From positions 3,743,501 to 3,807,500 of the forward strand of contig NC_014923.1 in assembly GCF_000185905.1 (NCBI RefSeq): 64,000 nt of DNA, in the 5' to 3' direction. Position numbers and translations under genes: made by a program. The DNA comes from Mesorhizobium ciceri biovar biserrulae WSM1271. Lineage in GTDB: Bacteria > Pseudomonadota > Alphaproteobacteria > Rhizobiales > Rhizobiaceae. The notes under the pieces are model-generated. The model searched no databases. It was not told where the DNA came from and was given only the letters and a program-made list of their open reading frames with translations. Below are positions 62,442 through 64,000 of this stretch, piece after piece. Every line of letters starts with the position of its first letter. The stretch's first letter is position 1.

Positions 62442-63359
62442 GTGAGCGGCGCCACCGACGCGCTCGACCGGCGCGACACGGTCGACCTGGCCGCCGCCGC
62501 GATCATGGTCGGGCTGACCTTTTCCTGGGGGCTGAATTACGTCGCCGCCAAGATCTCCTATGCTGGCTATGATCCGGTTTTCCTGTCGATCGCGCGCTCG
62601 ATCATCGGCGGCATGTGTGTCTTTGCCTGGTGCCGGTGGCGCGGCATCGCGCTTTTCACGCGCGACGGGACCTTGCTCGCCGGCATCTTGGTTGGCGCGC
62701 TTTTCGGCATCGAGTTCCTTTGCCTCTATGTCGGCCTGGAGCATACGACCGTTGCCCGCAACACGCTGCTGGTCAACACCATGCCGTTCTGGATGCTGCT
62801 CGGCGGCCATTTCCTGCTCGGCGAGCAGATCACGTTGAGAAAATTCCTTGGCCTGCTGCTGGCCTTTGCCGGCCTTGCCGCGGTGTTTTCCGACAAGTTT
62901 GGCGGCGGCGGAGACATGCTGTTCGGCGATCTGCTGAGCCTTGGCTCCGGATTCTTCTGGGCTTTGACCAACATCCTCATCAAGCGGTCGAAGCTGGTCG
63001 AGGCGAGCGCCGAGAAGCTTCTGCTTTACCAGCTCGCCGGGGCAGCGATCGTGGGCGTATTGGTGCTGCCTCTCGCCGGCCCGCCCGTTCGCGACCCGAC
63101 CGTGCTGCCGACCTTGGCGCTGCTTTTCCAGGCGGTCTACATCGTCGCCTTCACCTATGTGCTGTGGTTCTGGCTGCTGCGGCGCTATCCGGCGTCAGGC
63201 CTGTCCAGTTTCACCTTCCTGTCGCCGGTTTTCGGCGTGCTGTGCGGAGCCATGTTCTTGAATGAGCCGCTGACCATGCGCATTTTCCTGGCACTTGGCC
63301 TGATTGCCGCCGGCCTGATCATCGTCAACCGGCCGGCGCGCAAGCTGACGCCGGTGTAA
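62442..63359 (+). CDS. EamA-family (DMT superfamily) transporter
   Basis: A 305-residue ten-span protein, GTG start at 62442, two bases after rluC and so likely cotranscribed. The first EamA repeat has GLTFSWGLNYVAAKISYAGYDPVFLSIAR, then GLEHTTVARNTLLVNTMPFWMLLGGHF. The second has FWALTNILIKRSKLVEASAEKLLLYQLAG and ends with SGLSSFTFLSPVFGVLCGAMFLNEPLT. It is an exporter of unknown substrate. It differs from the EamA gene at 14554 and they look only distantly related. Confidence 0.92.
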   Translation: MSGATDALDRRDTVDLAAAAIMVGLTFSWGLNYVAAKISYAGYDPVFLSIARSIIGGMCVFAWCRWRGIALFTRDGTLLAGILVGALFGIEFLCLYVGLEHTTVARNTLLVNTMPFWMLLGGHFLLGEQITLRKFLGLLLAFAGLAAVFSDKFGGGGDMLFGDLLSLGSGFFWALTNILIKRSKLVEASAEKLLLYQLAGAAIVGVLVLPLAGPPVRDPTVLPTLALLFQAVYIVAFTYVLWFWLLRRYPASGLSSFTFLSPVFGVLCGAMFLNEPLTMRIFLALGLIAAGLIIVNRPARKLTPV

Positions 63360-63370
63360 GAGAGACCTTC

Positions 63371-64000
63371 ATGCGTGACATCCTCAACGACCTCGAAGCG
63401 GGCAAGTATCTCTCCGACCCGGATCCTGTGCGCCGCGCCCAGATCCAGATGAAGACGCCTCTGCCCAAACGCTTCTACAAGGCCGCCTCTGTGACACCTG
63501 TCGACAATGGCTTTGCCGTGCATCTCGACGGCAAGCCGGTGCGGACGCCGGGCAAGGCGCTGCTGGTGCTGCCGACCGAGGCAGCAGCCGCGCTCGTCGC
63601 CGACGAGTTCGCCGCCCAAAGCGAGACCATCGATCCGGTGAAGATGCCCGTGATGCGCCTCGTCAACACGGCCATCGATGGCGTTGCCAGCGACCCGCAG
63701 GCGGTGCTGGAGGATATCCTGCGCTTTGCCTCATCCGATCTCACCTGCTATCGCGCCGACGCGCCGCAAGGGCTGGTGGAGCGGCAGAACCAGCATTGGG
63801 ATCCGGTGATCGACTGGGCGAGGACACTCGGAGCCCGCTTCAATCTGGCCGAGGGCATCATCCATGTCGAGCAGCCGCGCGAGACCATCGCCGTGCTGGG
63901 CAGCCATCTTGCCCAGCGCGCCGAGCCGCTGCGGCTCGCCGCCATTCATGTGATGACGTCGCTGACCGGTTCGGCGCTGCTGGCGCTGGCTGTCGATTTC
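63371..64000 (+). CDS. ATP12-family F1-ATPase assembly chaperone (partial, runs off right edge)
   Basis: An open frame from ATG 63371 with GAGAGACC upstream reaches the window end without a stop, giving 210 residues. It reads MRDILNDLEAGKYLSDPDPVRRAQ, then LPKRFYKAASVTPVDNGFAVHLDGKPVRTPGKALLVLPTEAAAALVADEFAAQ, then DLTCYRADAP-type ATP12 motifs and HVMTSLTGSALLALAV. ATP12 helps assemble the alpha subunit of F1-ATPase in mitochondria, and the bacterial form occurs in alphaproteobacteria. It follows the EamA gene by 11 bp. Confidence 0.95.
   Translation, partial: MRDILNDLEAGKYLSDPDPVRRAQIQMKTPLPKRFYKAASVTPVDNGFAVHLDGKPVRTPGKALLVLPTEAAAALVADEFAAQSETIDPVKMPVMRLVNTAIDGVASDPQAVLEDILRFASSDLTCYRADAPQGLVERQNQHWDPVIDWARTLGARFNLAEGIIHVEQPRETIAVLGSHLAQRAEPLRLAAIHVMTSLTGSALLALAVDF

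Overview
This 64 kb window looks like chromosome from an alphaproteobacterium of the order Rhizobiales, most likely Mesorhizobium or a close relative. That assignment is an inference. It rests on high GC with strong GC3 bias, the rpoBC-str-S10-spc-alpha gene order with two tuf copies and no rpsD or rpmJ, BA14K-type and DUF1236-type small envelope proteins, RIME-like and CCGAAAAG palindromic repeats, and an ATP12-type assembly factor. No phage, transposase, rRNA or CRISPR array is visible.

Layout. (1) 1-5095 is an accessory-looking stretch: small exported or membrane proteins, a Crp/Fnr regulator bracketed by two copies of a structured repeat, a beta-barrel outer-membrane protein, and several gene-poor gaps. 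It ends at the 3' end of a tRNA-Thr gene. (2) 5096-7368 holds tRNA-Thr, an array of eleven 8-bp repeats, and a duplicated pair of small secreted proteins (one extremely His-rich, one BA14K-like) with matching upstream regions. (3) 7369-12088 is a glyoxylate-to-glycerate module: an IclR regulator divergent from gcl, hyi and glxR, with a RIME-like element between hyi and glxR. (4) 12196-15441 has rlmB, tRNA-Tyr, tRNA-Gly, a YidB-like protein, a GlsB/YeaQ-like stress membrane protein and an EamA exporter. (5) 15754-19890 has the first tuf, then a protein with two ClpP-like domains, a truncated haemoglobin and a glycolipid-binding-domain protein. (6) 19971-32664 is tRNA-Trp, secE, nusG, rplKAJL and rpoBC. 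(7) 32670-35504 is an island of unrelated genes: an XRE/DUF2975 pair, a secreted protein, a Gfo/Idh/MocA dehydrogenase and a small conserved protein. (8) 35673-55119 is the str, S10, spc and alpha gene series from a good sigma70-type promoter to a strong terminator after rplQ. (9) 55271-64000 has a DegP/DegQ protease, rarA, an LpxO-like hydroxylase, a GT-C-like membrane protein, crcB, an RluC-type pseudouridine synthase, a second EamA transporter and a truncated ATP12 chaperone gene.

Most of the window is housekeeping transcription and translation machinery. Novelty lies in the accessory stretches and in intergenic structure: the repeat pair around the Crp gene, whose stem differs by a paired G:C insertion; a 100-nt palindrome between rpsM and rpsK built from the same 8-nt unit family as the tandem array near 5.5 kb; a 14-bp hairpin between rplL and rpoB; a family of four CCGAAAAG palindromes; and a two-domain ClpP-fold protein whose second copy has lost the presumed catalytic His. 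I did not find a convincing new multi-gene defence or metabolic system. The best candidates for undescribed function are the small secreted and membrane proteins and the XRE/DUF2975 locus with its palindromic operator.
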